A DNA stretch of 64,000 nt, from the NCBI GenBank assembly GCA_965228415.1, contig OZ245814.1, positions 4,836,001 to 4,900,000 on the forward strand. The letters run 5' to 3'. The notes under the pieces were generated by a model. The model was not told the DNA's origin. It did no database searches and saw only the letters and a program-made list of their open reading frames with translations. The position numbers were made by a program, and so were the translations under genes. This DNA is from Agaribacillus sp965228415. GTDB taxonomy: Bacteria; Bacteroidota; Bacteroidia; Cytophagales; Cyclobacteriaceae. Of the stretch, positions 17,957-27,346 are shown in pieces; position 1 is the stretch's first letter, and each line of letters opens with the position of its first letter.

Positions 17957-19399
17957 TCAGGCCAGTATGTCGTGAACTATATGACCATGGACGTCTGTCA
18001 ACCGAATGTCCCGTCCTCCGAAACGGAATGTGAGCCTTTCGTGGTTAACACCTAAAAGATGCAGCATGGTAGCATGGATATCATGGACTGAAACCTCATT
18101 TTCGATCACCCGGTAACCATAGTCATCGGTTTTGCCATAAATTGTACCCCCCTTTACGCCGGCACCGGCCATCCACATACTGAATGCGGAGGGGTTATGA
18201 TCGCGGCCGTCGGTGCCTTGAGCGAAAGGCGTGCGCCCGAACTCGCCCGTCCAGATGACGAGTGTCTCCTCCATCAGCCCTCTTGATTTGAGATCTTTTA
18301 ATAAGCCGGCAATAGGTTGATCGACAGCATGCGCATTTCTTTCGTGGCCGTCTTTGAGTCCGCCGTGTTGATCCCATCTGTCTGCTTTGACTTTGGGACA
18401 GGTGACTTCCACAAACCTTACCCCTCTTTCTATCAACCTCCTGGCCAGCAAGCACTGGGCGCCGTAGCTTCTGGTGTGAGGGTCGTCGGATTGCATGCCG
18501 TACAATTTTTGAGTGGCGTCTGATTCGCTTGAAAATTCCGTTAGCTCCGGTACAGAAGATTGCATTTTGTATGCCAGTTCGTAGTTGGAAATGGCTGACT
18601 CCACGGCATCGGCGTGGCCCAGGCTGCCCATCAGGCTGTTGTCCATTTGTTTGATAAATGCCAGTTTTTGATTTTGCAGTCCTTCCACTGTTTCCCGGGG
18701 CGTAATATTGGCAAGTGGTACCGGGCCTGCTTTGAGAATAGATGCCTGATAAGAGGCCGGAAGGAAGCCGCTTTTGAAATTATCTAATCCTCCCGGAGGA
18801 ATAAGCCCACCATCTAAAACCACATAGCCCGGCAGGTTATTGTTCTCGCTGCCCAGTCCGTAAGTAACCCAGGCGCCCATACTTGGCCTGCCCTGTATCC
18901 CGCTACCGGTATGGAGGAAATAGTTGGCATTGGTATGTTCAGGGAAATTGGAGACCATAGACCTCACCAGTGCAATATCATCAACGCAGGTAGCTATATG
19001 GGGAAACAATTCACTTACCGGCATACCACAGTCTCCATATTGTTTAAACTTCCATGGGCTTTTTAGGATCTTGCCTACATTTCCGAATTGCGTAGCATCT
19101 ACTTTAAATTTTTTGTTAGGATCTTCCCCGTTCTCTTTCTCGAGTCTTGGCTTGGGATCAAATGAGTCTACCTGGGAAACGCCACCGTCCATATACAAAA
19201 AAATAACATTCTTTGCCTTCGGCATATAATTAGGTATTTGTCCCAATTGTGTAAGCGTCGAAGATGGATCGCCTAATTGTTTACAGGCGGTGGGTACACC
19301 TCCGAAAAGACTTAAAAATGCCAATGAGCCAAAGCCTCCTTTGCATATACCTAGCATTTCCCGGCGGGTCATGGGTTTGTGAATTTTATGATTTCCCAT
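17957..19399 (-). CDS. DUF1501 protein with Tat signal
   Basis: A 480-residue exported protein of the DUF1501 (sulfatase-like fold) family. The N-terminus MTRREMLGICKGGFGSLAF follows a short lead and is a twin-arginine signal with a possible lipid-modified cysteine (PTAC). Landmarks are NVIFLYMDGGVSQVDSFDPK, GRPSMGAWVTYGLG, GVRFVEVTCPK, WTGEFGRTPFAQG, GRDHNPSAFSMWMAG and IHATMLHLLGVNHERLTFRF. The start overlaps the stop of the DUF1549/DUF1553 gene by one base, the standard pairing of these two families, which is abundant in Planctomycetes and found in some Bacteroidota. The biochemical role is unproven. Confidence 0.92.
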   Translation of the reverse strand: MGNHKIHKPMTRREMLGICKGGFGSLAFLSLFGGVPTACKQLGDPSSTLTQLGQIPNYMPKAKNVIFLYMDGGVSQVDSFDPKPRLEKENGEDPNKKFKVDATQFGNVGKILKSPWKFKQYGDCGMPVSELFPHIATCVDDIALVRSMVSNFPEHTNANYFLHTGSGIQGRPSMGAWVTYGLGSENNNLPGYVVLDGGLIPPGGLDNFKSGFLPASYQASILKAGPVPLANITPRETVEGLQNQKLAFIKQMDNSLMGSLGHADAVESAISNYELAYKMQSSVPELTEFSSESDATQKLYGMQSDDPHTRSYGAQCLLARRLIERGVRFVEVTCPKVKADRWDQHGGLKDGHERNAHAVDQPIAGLLKDLKSRGLMEETLVIWTGEFGRTPFAQGTDGRDHNPSAFSMWMAGAGVKGGTIYGKTDDYGYRVIENEVSVHDIHATMLHLLGVNHERLTFRFGGRDIRLTDVHGHIVHDILA

Positions 19400-22300
19400 C
19401 AGATCAGATAAATAAATTCCTTTAAATTAAAAATTGAATGACAATAGTCTTTCCATACGTCCAGACTACCTAATACCTCATCGTCTTTGATATCATGAGA
19501 TTTGGCTAAAGTATTTATAAAGGTCTTTGCCTGCTCCAGCTCTGCCTGCCCGGGTTCCCTGCCAAATGCCTTGATATAAATAGATTCCAGCCTTTTGTCT
19601 ATATCCATGTTATTTTGGCTGATAATATCTTTTGCCATAATCTCCGCCTGCTGCAGCACAAAAGGATCATTCATTAATATAAGCGATTGCGCGGGGACGT
19701 TGGTGACATTTCTTTTTCCAAAAGTGGAAAATGGAATAGGCCGGTCAAATATCAACATCATAGGCTGCATAAAATTTCGACGTACCTCCAGGTAAATACT
19801 TCTTTTACCATCCCCGTCAAGGGGTCCCGAAGTACCAGGCCGGCCCCTACCCTGCATAAACTCAGTAAGATGGACCTGTACCGGCGGTCCGTACATTTCG
19901 GGATTGAAATTGCCCGCCACCATCAACAGTCCATCCCTGATTGCTTCTGACTCTAACCGTCGCACCGGAAAATGAGACAACCATAAATTATCGGGGTCAA
20001 TTTTCCGGGCTTGCGGCCCGGCACTTACCGATCTTCTGAAGGCCTTGGTCATTGCGATGTGTTTGATCATTTTTTTAATTGACCACTCATCTTCCTGAAA
20101 CCTGATGGCCAGGTAGTCCAGCAACTGAGGATGGGTCGGAAGCTTTCCCTGAAGCCCGAAATTGTCCACCGTTTCCACAATACCCCTGCCAAACAAATGA
20201 TGCCAGATCCGGTTTACCATTACCCGGGAGGTCAATGGATTGTCGGGATCAAGAATAGCATCAACCAACTCCATTCGGCCACTTCCGGTCGATACAACTG
20301 GAGCATTTTCAGATGCTATAGCCGACAGAAATCCACGGGAGACGGCCTCTTTTGACAGATCATTGTGATTGCCCCGGTTAAAAACCGGGCTATTAATGCC
20401 AAACCCCTCACTGATTCCCATGAAAAAGGTTGAGTCAACGAGGTGTTGAACCAGTAGCTTTTTCTTTTCAAGCAATGGATTAGCTTTTGGGAAATGGCCA
20501 CTAAGTATTTTTTTGTTTAGGAGGTTATTCAATGTTTTGACCTGTTGCGGAGAACATTTATTGTTTGCCCAGTCCTCTATGGCCTGCCGTACATTTGTCA
20601 TGTCAACATTGGAGGAATGTTTCAATGCTGGCCACTCCTTCTCAAAGGCTATCACATATTCCACATCTACATAGGCGTTTGCCGGCAATTGGTATACATG
20701 CTTTTTAAAGGCCCCAGGCAGAATTTCGATGTAAGCCTTATGCCCCTTCCATGGAGAAAGGTCAAATTTGATGTTTTTCCAGGCCTTGCTATTAATCTTC
20801 TTATCCAGTTCACCATAAATTGGATTTTGGATCAACTGAAAATTATCGATGATAACTCTTACAGTGGCATTTTCACCCATGGCTTTAATGCCTATAAAAT
20901 TCTTATCGATCGTAAAATTGGGAGATCTTAAGGCGCCGTATATACCCTTGGCCAGTTGATGGCTTGATGCTTTTCCATCTGCAATTTTTAGCAGATTCTT
21001 ATTTTTCTTATCAAATATGAGCTCACCAAGTGTTGTATTTTGCCCATAGGCAAAACCTTCACTTTTCCAGCCATCTAAATCACCGCTCCTGAAATCTGCC
21101 ATAACTTCGTAGCCCACCTCGCTTGCCATTTCCTGAGCTTGGAGCCTTTTAGCCGGGACTTTTGTGGAAACGGCTGCACTTTCTTTCAACCATTGATCGG
21201 CAACCATATTTTTCAAAGCGTCCTTAACCGCGGCTATCTCTGCTATATTTTCAACTTTTTCGAAGGTAAGATTTGCGGGTCTTTGTGAAAACCGGCTGCT
21301 TTCCATTACCCCATACATCGCGTAATAGTCGGCAGTAGGGATAGGATCAAACTTATGATCGTGGCATCTGGCACAAGATACGGTTAGCGCCTGAAATGTT
21401 TTGGTGGTAACGTCGATCATATTGTCAATTCGATCGGCCTCATCTTTTCTGATATCTACGGGACTGTGGGTTCCTTCTCCCATAGCGTAGAAGGCCGTTC
21501 CAATCTGGGATTCGTTGAATCCGCTTTCCTTGTTCCATCGGATAGAATCCATCATATCGCCGGCCAGATGTTCCTTTACCAACAGATCATATGGCACGTC
21601 TTCATTAAATGCCCTGATCAGATAATCGCGATATTTCCAGGCGCCGGGAATAGCGTAGTCAAACTCATGTCCCTTGGTCTCGGCGTACCTGACAACATCC
21701 ATCCAATGTCGGGCCCATCTTTCTCCAAAAGCGCTTGAATTTAAATAGTAGTCTACAATTTTTTCATAAGCATCCGGACTTTGGTCAGCGATGAACTGAC
21801 TAATCATTTCGGCTGTCGGGGGCAGTCCTGTCAACAGGTAAGAGACTCTTCGGATCAGTGCATTTTTATCGGCCTGAGGTGCAGGTTTCAATCCCTGTTC
21901 CTCGATTTTATTCAATATGAAATTGTCGATTTGATGAACCGGCTCCCCATTGTTCACTTTTTGAAACGCCTCCCTATCGGGCATAATAAATGCCCAGTGA
22001 GGTTTCCACTCTGCCCCCTGGTCGATCCATTTTTTGAGAACGGCAATCTCATATTCGCTAAGTTCCATGTTTGACTCTATAGCGGGCATTCTCAAATCGG
22101 GGTCTTCGTGTGTAATGCGGTGGACAAGTTCGCTTTTTCCAGCATGGCCCGGAACAATGGCCCGCGTGCCTTTTTCCAGCAGCGCTGTTGCGCCCTCAAA
22201 GGTATCCAATCGTAGCCCCGCCTCCCGGCTACTTGGATCCGGTCCGTGGCAGAGGTAACATTTTTGAACCAATATTGGTCGCACGTCAAAGTTAAAATCT

Positions 22301-22437
22301 ACCGTTTTAGGAACTGAGGCAGAGTATTCATTCCCGCACCGGAACAAAGTGAATGCCATCAAGCATAATATTATGGTTGGCAGTGCTTGTTTTTTATGTT
22401 TGTCTTTTATTCCAATATAGTTGTATAAACGCATCAT
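19399..22437 (-). CDS. Cytochrome c-type (PSCyt1)/DUF1549/DUF1553 lipoprotein
   Basis: The start is chosen at the ATG at 22437 (another at 22434), giving a lipoprotein signal (PTIILCLMAFTLFRC). The product is 1012 residues. A c-type haem domain comes first (VQKCYLCHGPDPSSREAG, CxxCH), then DUF1549 (RVSYLLTGLPPT, FGERWARHWMDVVRYAET, and a second CxxCH in SCARCHDHKFDPIP), a concanavalin-like middle region and C-terminal DUF1553 (NRIWHHLFGRGIVETVDNFG, RRLESEAIRDGLL, FGKRNVTNVPAQSL). It is probably a periplasm-facing redox or polymer-degrading factor. Its stop overlaps the DUF1501 start by one base, so the pair is translationally coupled. Confidence 0.92.
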   Translation of the reverse strand: MMRLYNYIGIKDKHKKQALPTIILCLMAFTLFRCGNEYSASVPKTVDFNFDVRPILVQKCYLCHGPDPSSREAGLRLDTFEGATALLEKGTRAIVPGHAGKSELVHRITHEDPDLRMPAIESNMELSEYEIAVLKKWIDQGAEWKPHWAFIMPDREAFQKVNNGEPVHQIDNFILNKIEEQGLKPAPQADKNALIRRVSYLLTGLPPTAEMISQFIADQSPDAYEKIVDYYLNSSAFGERWARHWMDVVRYAETKGHEFDYAIPGAWKYRDYLIRAFNEDVPYDLLVKEHLAGDMMDSIRWNKESGFNESQIGTAFYAMGEGTHSPVDIRKDEADRIDNMIDVTTKTFQALTVSCARCHDHKFDPIPTADYYAMYGVMESSRFSQRPANLTFEKVENIAEIAAVKDALKNMVADQWLKESAAVSTKVPAKRLQAQEMASEVGYEVMADFRSGDLDGWKSEGFAYGQNTTLGELIFDKKNKNLLKIADGKASSHQLAKGIYGALRSPNFTIDKNFIGIKAMGENATVRVIIDNFQLIQNPIYGELDKKINSKAWKNIKFDLSPWKGHKAYIEILPGAFKKHVYQLPANAYVDVEYVIAFEKEWPALKHSSNVDMTNVRQAIEDWANNKCSPQQVKTLNNLLNKKILSGHFPKANPLLEKKKLLVQHLVDSTFFMGISEGFGINSPVFNRGNHNDLSKEAVSRGFLSAIASENAPVVSTGSGRMELVDAILDPDNPLTSRVMVNRIWHHLFGRGIVETVDNFGLQGKLPTHPQLLDYLAIRFQEDEWSIKKMIKHIAMTKAFRRSVSAGPQARKIDPDNLWLSHFPVRRLESEAIRDGLLMVAGNFNPEMYGPPVQVHLTEFMQGRGRPGTSGPLDGDGKRSIYLEVRRNFMQPMMLIFDRPIPFSTFGKRNVTNVPAQSLILMNDPFVLQQAEIMAKDIISQNNMDIDKRLESIYIKAFGREPGQAELEQAKTFINTLAKSHDIKDDEVLGSLDVWKDYCHSIFNLKEFIYLI

Positions 22438-22767
22438 GATAAAATCACCTGCATTTTGCCTTTCCTGCGTTAAGGCATTTAAACCGGTAGGGGAATATTT
22501 TTTCAAAGACCACCACAAAACTGTAGGAGGGTTATTGAATATGTCGTTTCTAATTATTAAGATATCATTTTATTGCGTAAAATTAAAGATTTAAAGAAAC
22601 TTCTTTGGCCTAATAGGGGTATTTGCACTTGAATTTTGGCATCACTAATGGTACACGTCAGGCGCGGGGCACCAGGCTTTTTATAAAGTGCTGAAATTCT
22701 TGATTTATTTATATCGGCCGATGTGTCAGGCTAACTAAAAATTCAATTATTCGTTTGATTGCTAGTG
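22438..22767 (+). other. Divergent intergenic region, nothing definite
   Basis: About 330 bases between the divergent cytochrome-type lipoprotein and the LuxR-type regulator. The part up to 22518 is open in the lipoprotein frame but shows no protein-like character. No convincing promoter boxes, hairpin or small gene was found; one GC-rich patch lies near 22660-22680 in otherwise AT-rich DNA. Confidence 0.4.
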
Positions 22768-23733
22768 ATGGATGACAAAGAATATTTTTCCCATTTGTAT
22801 GAAATTGCCAGTCATTTAAATAAGGAGTTTTCCTTGCATTCGGCACTTAGAAAGTCATTGGAGAAAACGGTTGAATTGCTAAATCTTGAAACGGGATGGA
22901 TTTGGCTGGTTCAGGGAGATGTAAGATCGGTTTATCTGGCAGCCTCCTATAACTTGCCACCGGCGTTGAGCAATCACCCGGAAAGGCTTTCGGGCTGGTG
23001 TTTTTGTATTAAAAAATATTTATCCAATGATATTGAAAAGGCCAGCAATATTAGTGAGATTCTATGTACCCGCCTCAAAGATATCAAATCCGGTACGATG
23101 GACTTGAAGTTCCACGCCACCATTCCTATTACTGCTAACGGGCAAAAAGTAGGGCTTCTGAATTTATTGAGTAAAGAGACTCAACAATTGGATGAAAAGC
23201 AATTGTCGATTCTTAATACAATCAGTGAGCTTATTGCCATAGCGATCCAGCGAACGCGAACACAGGCATCCTATGGCCAGGAATCTCCGGGTAATGATCG
23301 TCCTATCCATGAGGTAATCGGTAGAGTAATCAGCCCCAGAGTCAAAGAATTGCAGAAAGGTCTGAATAACCTGAAATCCTTTGCGGAAAAAAAAGACTTT
23401 TCCAATGCTGTTAAAAGTGTAAAGGGATCCTTAAGCCAGGTAGAAGAGCTAAGACATCAGCTATCGCTTATTTTGGATGAATCCGCCGGCCATCAAACAG
23501 AGCAGGCCGCAGATAAGGATTTCCATTACCCATCCTTGCATTTAACTGCCAGAGAACTTGAAGTGCTGGGCTTTGTCAAAAAAGGGTATACTAACCGGCA
23601 AATTGCGGAACACCTTTTCATCAGTGAACGCACCATTAAATTTCACATTTCATCTATCCTATCCAAACTTTTCGCCAATACCCGCACGGAGGCCGTTGAT
23701 ATTGCTATACAACGTGGGCTGATCGGTCTATAG
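22768..23733 (+). CDS. GAF-domain LuxR-type transcriptional regulator
   Basis: Start at the ATG at 22768; the TTG and GTG just upstream are less likely. The 321-residue cytoplasmic protein has an N-terminal GAF sensor (LEKTVELLNLETGWIWLVQG through AIQRTRTQ), a helical linker (about 190-250) and a C-terminal LuxR helix-turn-helix (LTARELEVLGFVKKGYTNRQ, ISERTIKFHISSILSKL). It has no receiver aspartate, so it is probably a one-component sensor. Downstream, 135 bases away on the same strand, lies the SDR/QueA-like pair, a possible target. The ligand is unknown; several cysteines (CFCIKKYL, ILCTRL) could be redox-sensitive, which is speculation. Confidence 0.88.
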   Translation: MDDKEYFSHLYEIASHLNKEFSLHSALRKSLEKTVELLNLETGWIWLVQGDVRSVYLAASYNLPPALSNHPERLSGWCFCIKKYLSNDIEKASNISEILCTRLKDIKSGTMDLKFHATIPITANGQKVGLLNLLSKETQQLDEKQLSILNTISELIAIAIQRTRTQASYGQESPGNDRPIHEVIGRVISPRVKELQKGLNNLKSFAEKKDFSNAVKSVKGSLSQVEELRHQLSLILDESAGHQTEQAADKDFHYPSLHLTARELEVLGFVKKGYTNRQIAEHLFISERTIKFHISSILSKLFANTRTEAVDIAIQRGLIGL

Positions 23734-23768
23734 TCCACCACTCCCAATTTTTAGATAATCTCACCACC

Positions 23769-23790
23769 TACCTGTACGATGGTACAGGTA
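23769..23790 (+). terminator. Perfect 9-bp inverted repeat between LuxR-type and SDR genes
   Basis: TACCTGTAC and its exact complement GTACAGGTA flank a GATG loop, about 35 bases after the LuxR-type stop codon. The following ATCTTTC is only a weak U-run, so it is either a terminator for the regulator gene or an operator in front of the dehydrogenase gene. Confidence 0.45.
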
Positions 23791-23867
23791 TCTTTCTGGA
23801 CATTGGTCTGTTTTTTACGAATGTCAGGGTGCGGATATTTGCCTTACAAACACTTAAAAGAAATAAA

Positions 23868-24575
23868 ATGGAAGACAAAAAAACAGCATTAATAACAGGA
23901 GCCTCAAAAGGCCTGGGTTTTGCGCTGGCTGAAAGCCTGGCTCGCAAAGGTTGGAACTTAATCTTGAATGCCCGCGACCCAAAGCGTTTGCTTGCGGCGA
24001 AAAACCATATGGCGGGGCTTGCGAATGTAATCGCGATATCAGGAGATGTCAGAGATGAAATACATCTGTTGCAACTGGCAGAAACACTTGAAAAAGAGCA
24101 ATGGAAATTGGATTTGGTGGTAAATAATGCGTCTGCTTTGGGTATGTCACCTATGAGAAATTTACTCGATCACCCGGTTGAAGACCTTCACACTGTTTTA
24201 CATACCAATATGATTGCCCCGATTTCGCTGTTGCAAAAGATAACCCCGCACCTTAGGAGGGGTGCGAAAATAATAAATGTGAGTAGTGACGCCGCGGTGG
24301 AGGCCTATGAGACCTGGGGTGCTTATGGGGGCAGCAAGGCCGGGCTTGATCATATGACAGCAATTTTGGGAAAAGAAAACCCTCAATACCAATTTTATGC
24401 TTTTGACCCCGGAGACATGCGTACAGACATGCATCAGGCAGCTTTCCCCGGAGAGGATATAAGCGACCGCCCACTTCCATCAGAACAGGCGGTGCCGGCG
24501 ATCATGACCCTTATTGAGAATACAGTTCCGGGCGGCAGATACACAAGTAATTTCCATAAAGAGCAAGCGATATGA
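23868..24575 (+). CDS. Short-chain dehydrogenase/reductase
   Basis: Start at the ATG at 23868, which leads directly into the Rossmann motif; the longer frame from 23829 adds 13 unlikely residues. The 235-residue enzyme has the NAD(P)-binding TGASKGLG, then NNASALG, the catalytic serine region NVSSDAAVEAYE and YGGSKAG with tyrosine and lysine. These give a classical SDR active site, and an arginine after the first strand (NARDPKR) hints at NADP. It overlaps the QueA-like gene by four bases (ATGA), so their products probably act together. The substrate is unknown. Confidence 0.9.
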   Translation: MEDKKTALITGASKGLGFALAESLARKGWNLILNARDPKRLLAAKNHMAGLANVIAISGDVRDEIHLLQLAETLEKEQWKLDLVVNNASALGMSPMRNLLDHPVEDLHTVLHTNMIAPISLLQKITPHLRRGAKIINVSSDAAVEAYETWGAYGGSKAGLDHMTAILGKENPQYQFYAFDPGDMRTDMHQAAFPGEDISDRPLPSEQAVPAIMTLIENTVPGGRYTSNFHKEQAI

Positions 24576-25630
24576 ACTTAGTCAAAGAAAATATTATTCA
24601 ATTCAATCTGCCAGGACACCTGGCTTGCCCCCTTCCAAGTGAAGACAGGGGCTTACAGAGAGATGAAGTAAGGCTTCTGGTTACGGAATGTGATGGCCGG
24701 GAGATTAATCATGCGAAATTCAGGGCGATCCATGAGTGGTTACTTCCGGGAGATGTTTTAGTAGTAAATACCTCGGCAACCCGCCCTTCGGCAATACCGG
24801 TATCGCTTCCTTCGGGTGGTCATGGTATGTTGCATTTAAGCAATAAATTAAATACGAATGAGTGGTTAATTGAGATAAGGGAAATTATTGGAAATAAAAC
24901 GATTCGTTGGAAAGGTGGTGAGGATGGACTGGTATTTCAACTTCCGGATAAGGCACTTGTCACTTTGAAAAAACGATTTTATAAAGATCATAAAATGCTG
25001 GACTTATGGCATGCTGAGGTAACTATGAAACAAGGTTTGGAGGCATACCTGACAGATCATGCTTTGCCGATAAAGTATGATAAATTGGATAAACGTTACC
25101 CGTTATCCTATTACCAGACTTTTTTTTCTTTTCTTTCCGGAAGTGCGGAAATGCCATCGGCCGGTAGGGGATTTACCCCGGCCCTGGTTGAAAAGCTTCA
25201 AAAACAGGGGGTCATTTTTGCACCTGTTCTGTTGCACACGGGTGTTTCGAGCCTGGAGGAAGATGAAACGCCTTACCCGGAGTACATGGAAATCAATCCG
25301 GTCTCAGCTTCTATTATTAACGCAGCCAAAAGTCAGGGAAGGAGAATCATTGCCATTGGCACTACGGCCATCAGAGCTATCGAAAGTGCGTCGACCGAAG
25401 GTGGTATTGTACTTCCATATCAGGGTAATACCTCTTTGTTCATTGAACAGCACTATACCATGAAAATTGCCGACGGCTTACTTACCGGCTTTCACGAACC
25501 CAAAGCATCTCATTTGCATATGTTACAATCTCTCGCTGGTTTTGAGCATATTGAAAAGGCATACAGCGCTGCGATAGAAGGGCAATACTATTGGCACGAA
25601 TTCGGGGATCTGCATTTGATCCTGGCCTGA
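24572..25630 (+). CDS. Divergent QueA-like SAM:tRNA ribosyltransferase-isomerase
   Basis: A 352-residue QueA-family protein. True QueA transfers and isomerises the ribosyl group of S-adenosylmethionine onto preQ1-modified tRNA in queuosine synthesis. Recognisable segments are GDVLVVNTSATRPSAIP, YPLSYYQTFFS, GFTPALVEKL, IAIGTTAIRAIESA, GLLTGFHEPKASHLHML and GQYYWHEFGDLHLIL. Several usually strict QueA positions differ: the HVGAGTF segment reads LHTGVSSL and the FSYGDAMLI end reads HEFGDLHLI. It may be a paralogue with another substrate. It is coupled by a four-base overlap to an SDR gene, and no other queuosine gene is in the window. Confidence 0.75.
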   Translation: MNLVKENIIQFNLPGHLACPLPSEDRGLQRDEVRLLVTECDGREINHAKFRAIHEWLLPGDVLVVNTSATRPSAIPVSLPSGGHGMLHLSNKLNTNEWLIEIREIIGNKTIRWKGGEDGLVFQLPDKALVTLKKRFYKDHKMLDLWHAEVTMKQGLEAYLTDHALPIKYDKLDKRYPLSYYQTFFSFLSGSAEMPSAGRGFTPALVEKLQKQGVIFAPVLLHTGVSSLEEDETPYPEYMEINPVSASIINAAKSQGRRIIAIGTTAIRAIESASTEGGIVLPYQGNTSLFIEQHYTMKIADGLLTGFHEPKASHLHMLQSLAGFEHIEKAYSAAIEGQYYWHEFGDLHLILA

Positions 25631-25750
25631 CCAGGGGATTACAAATATGAAGTAGTGTGAGTTGATCCGGATTTTGAAATATGATGCGATGCCAGTGCCG
25701 TTCATTTTTTGGCTTTATCTGGCGGGATGATACCTATTTCTTATTATAAA

Positions 25751-25793
25751 TAAAAAAGCTGCCATACTTTGCATGATCAAAATATGACAGCTT
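25751..25793 (-). terminator. Intrinsic terminator of the susCD transcript
   Basis: AAGCTGCCATA (25756-25766) pairs with TATGACAGCTT (25783-25793) with one mismatch. On the minus strand the stem is followed by TTTTTTA. It lies about 40 bases past the SusD stop. Confidence 0.7.
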
Positions 25794-25831
25794 GGAATTA
25801 ATAACTAATCTTAAGAAAAAAATCCTTTATC

Positions 25832-27322
25832 TCAATACCCGTCGTTTTGTTCAATTAATGGGTTGGCGTCTATTTCAACCAAAGGAATAGGAAATAGCAC
25901 GTGATGGGCCGCGGCATTGGTTTTTCCTCTGGATTGTGCATCTGAAATAAGTCTTCCCTGGCGGATCAAATCTCTGCGTCTGTGCCCTTCAGTAACGAAC
26001 TCCCATCCTCGTTCGTCAAGCATGGCATCAATAAACGAATCCAAATCGGGAAAGTCTGCTAAAGTATAAGTAGGTACTCCTGCCCTGGTCCTGACCTGAT
26101 TTAATAAATCAACGGCTTCTTGGGTTGCTGCACCTGCAATCATGGCAAGTGCCTCGGAGCGTAGTAGTAATACATCCGCATATCTCATAAAAGCCACATC
26201 GTTCGCATAAAAATCGCCATCGGTCAAACTCGGATCTTCTGTAGGCGTATATTTAAACGCCCTGGGATGAAATCTGTTTCCGGGATTAGGGCCATTTACA
26301 AGGTCAACATATTCCCCGTCCTTGTTGATGTACTCGTACAAAATCCAACCTTTCGTAGGAGGACCAAACTCGCCTCTCGGGTCCCAGGGAAGGGCTCGCT
26401 GATCATCCGGGTGATAGGTGGCGACAAAATCCCGTTGCAATTGTAGTTGTGCTCCCCAGTTTCGAAAATTTGTTTGGTAACCCGGTGGGTAATTATGTGC
26501 TGGTATGGCGTTTCGCGATAGCAGGATCTCATTTTCAAAAACGAAGATCAATTCACTGTTGCCTTCGTTTTCAAGCGTAAACAGCGTTGTTACATCTGGC
26601 ACCAGGCTGTAGGTTCCGGACAGTATGACGTCATTTAATACGTCTGCTGCGTCCTGCCATTGACGGGTATTCATCAGGAAACGACCGAGCATTGCCTGGG
26701 CTGCACCCTTCGTGGCTTTTCCGTTGGCATTTTGAGTTACCGGCAAAGCATCAATGGCCGCCCGATATTCGGACGCTATAAAAGACCGCATTTGCTCGTC
26801 CGATGCCTTGGGAAACTCAAAACTCAGATCCAAAGTACTTGTAATCAGAGGAACAGGCCCCCAAAGATCATAAAGCTCCGAATAATTCCAGGCGCGTAGA
26901 AAAGTAGCTTCGGCTTTTAACGCAGCAACTGTTTCAGCGGGAAGTGTGGTAACGCCATCGATGTGATCCAATAAAGCGTTGGCATTTCGGATGGCTTCAT
27001 ATATTTCATTCCAGGTATTCGTTAAATCTGTATTTCCGGCATCAACCGTATATTCCTCAAAGGGCACCACTCTTCCTCTATAGCCTCCGCCCGCTTCAAC
27101 TTCATCGTCCGCCGGATAGGCGGCGAAAGTATGAAACCGTTCCCTTATTATAGGACTTGATCTGCCGTAGGTAGCAACCAATAATGCTTGTATCCCTTCC
27201 TCACTTGAAACAAATTCATCAGCATCAAATTCTGTAAACACCTTTTCCTCAAGGAAGTCGTCGCATGATGTTCCTAAAATTAGAACCATGCTTAATCCTA
27301 ATGTATATAAAATATTCTTCAT
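25832..27322 (-). CDS. SusD/RagB-family outer-membrane lipoprotein
   Basis: A 496-residue nutrient-binding lipoprotein, the lid of a SusC transporter. The lipoprotein signal ends LGTSC (cysteine about 20). Typical SusD features are TWNEIYEAIRNANALLDHID, AEATFLRAWNYSELYDLWGPVPLI, KGAAQAMLGRFLM, FMRYADVLLLRSEAL and the C-terminal LLDERGWEFVTEGHRRRDLI. It directly follows susC by 24 bases. The ligand cannot be inferred, as no glycoside hydrolase or peptidase is fused or adjacent in the operon. Confidence 0.95.
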   Translation of the reverse strand: MKNILYTLGLSMVLILGTSCDDFLEEKVFTEFDADEFVSSEEGIQALLVATYGRSSPIIRERFHTFAAYPADDEVEAGGGYRGRVVPFEEYTVDAGNTDLTNTWNEIYEAIRNANALLDHIDGVTTLPAETVAALKAEATFLRAWNYSELYDLWGPVPLITSTLDLSFEFPKASDEQMRSFIASEYRAAIDALPVTQNANGKATKGAAQAMLGRFLMNTRQWQDAADVLNDVILSGTYSLVPDVTTLFTLENEGNSELIFVFENEILLSRNAIPAHNYPPGYQTNFRNWGAQLQLQRDFVATYHPDDQRALPWDPRGEFGPPTKGWILYEYINKDGEYVDLVNGPNPGNRFHPRAFKYTPTEDPSLTDGDFYANDVAFMRYADVLLLRSEALAMIAGAATQEAVDLLNQVRTRAGVPTYTLADFPDLDSFIDAMLDERGWEFVTEGHRRRDLIRQGRLISDAQSRGKTNAAAHHVLFPIPLVEIDANPLIEQNDGY

Positions 27323-27346
27323 GATTTTGCCATTTTAGGTTAACAA

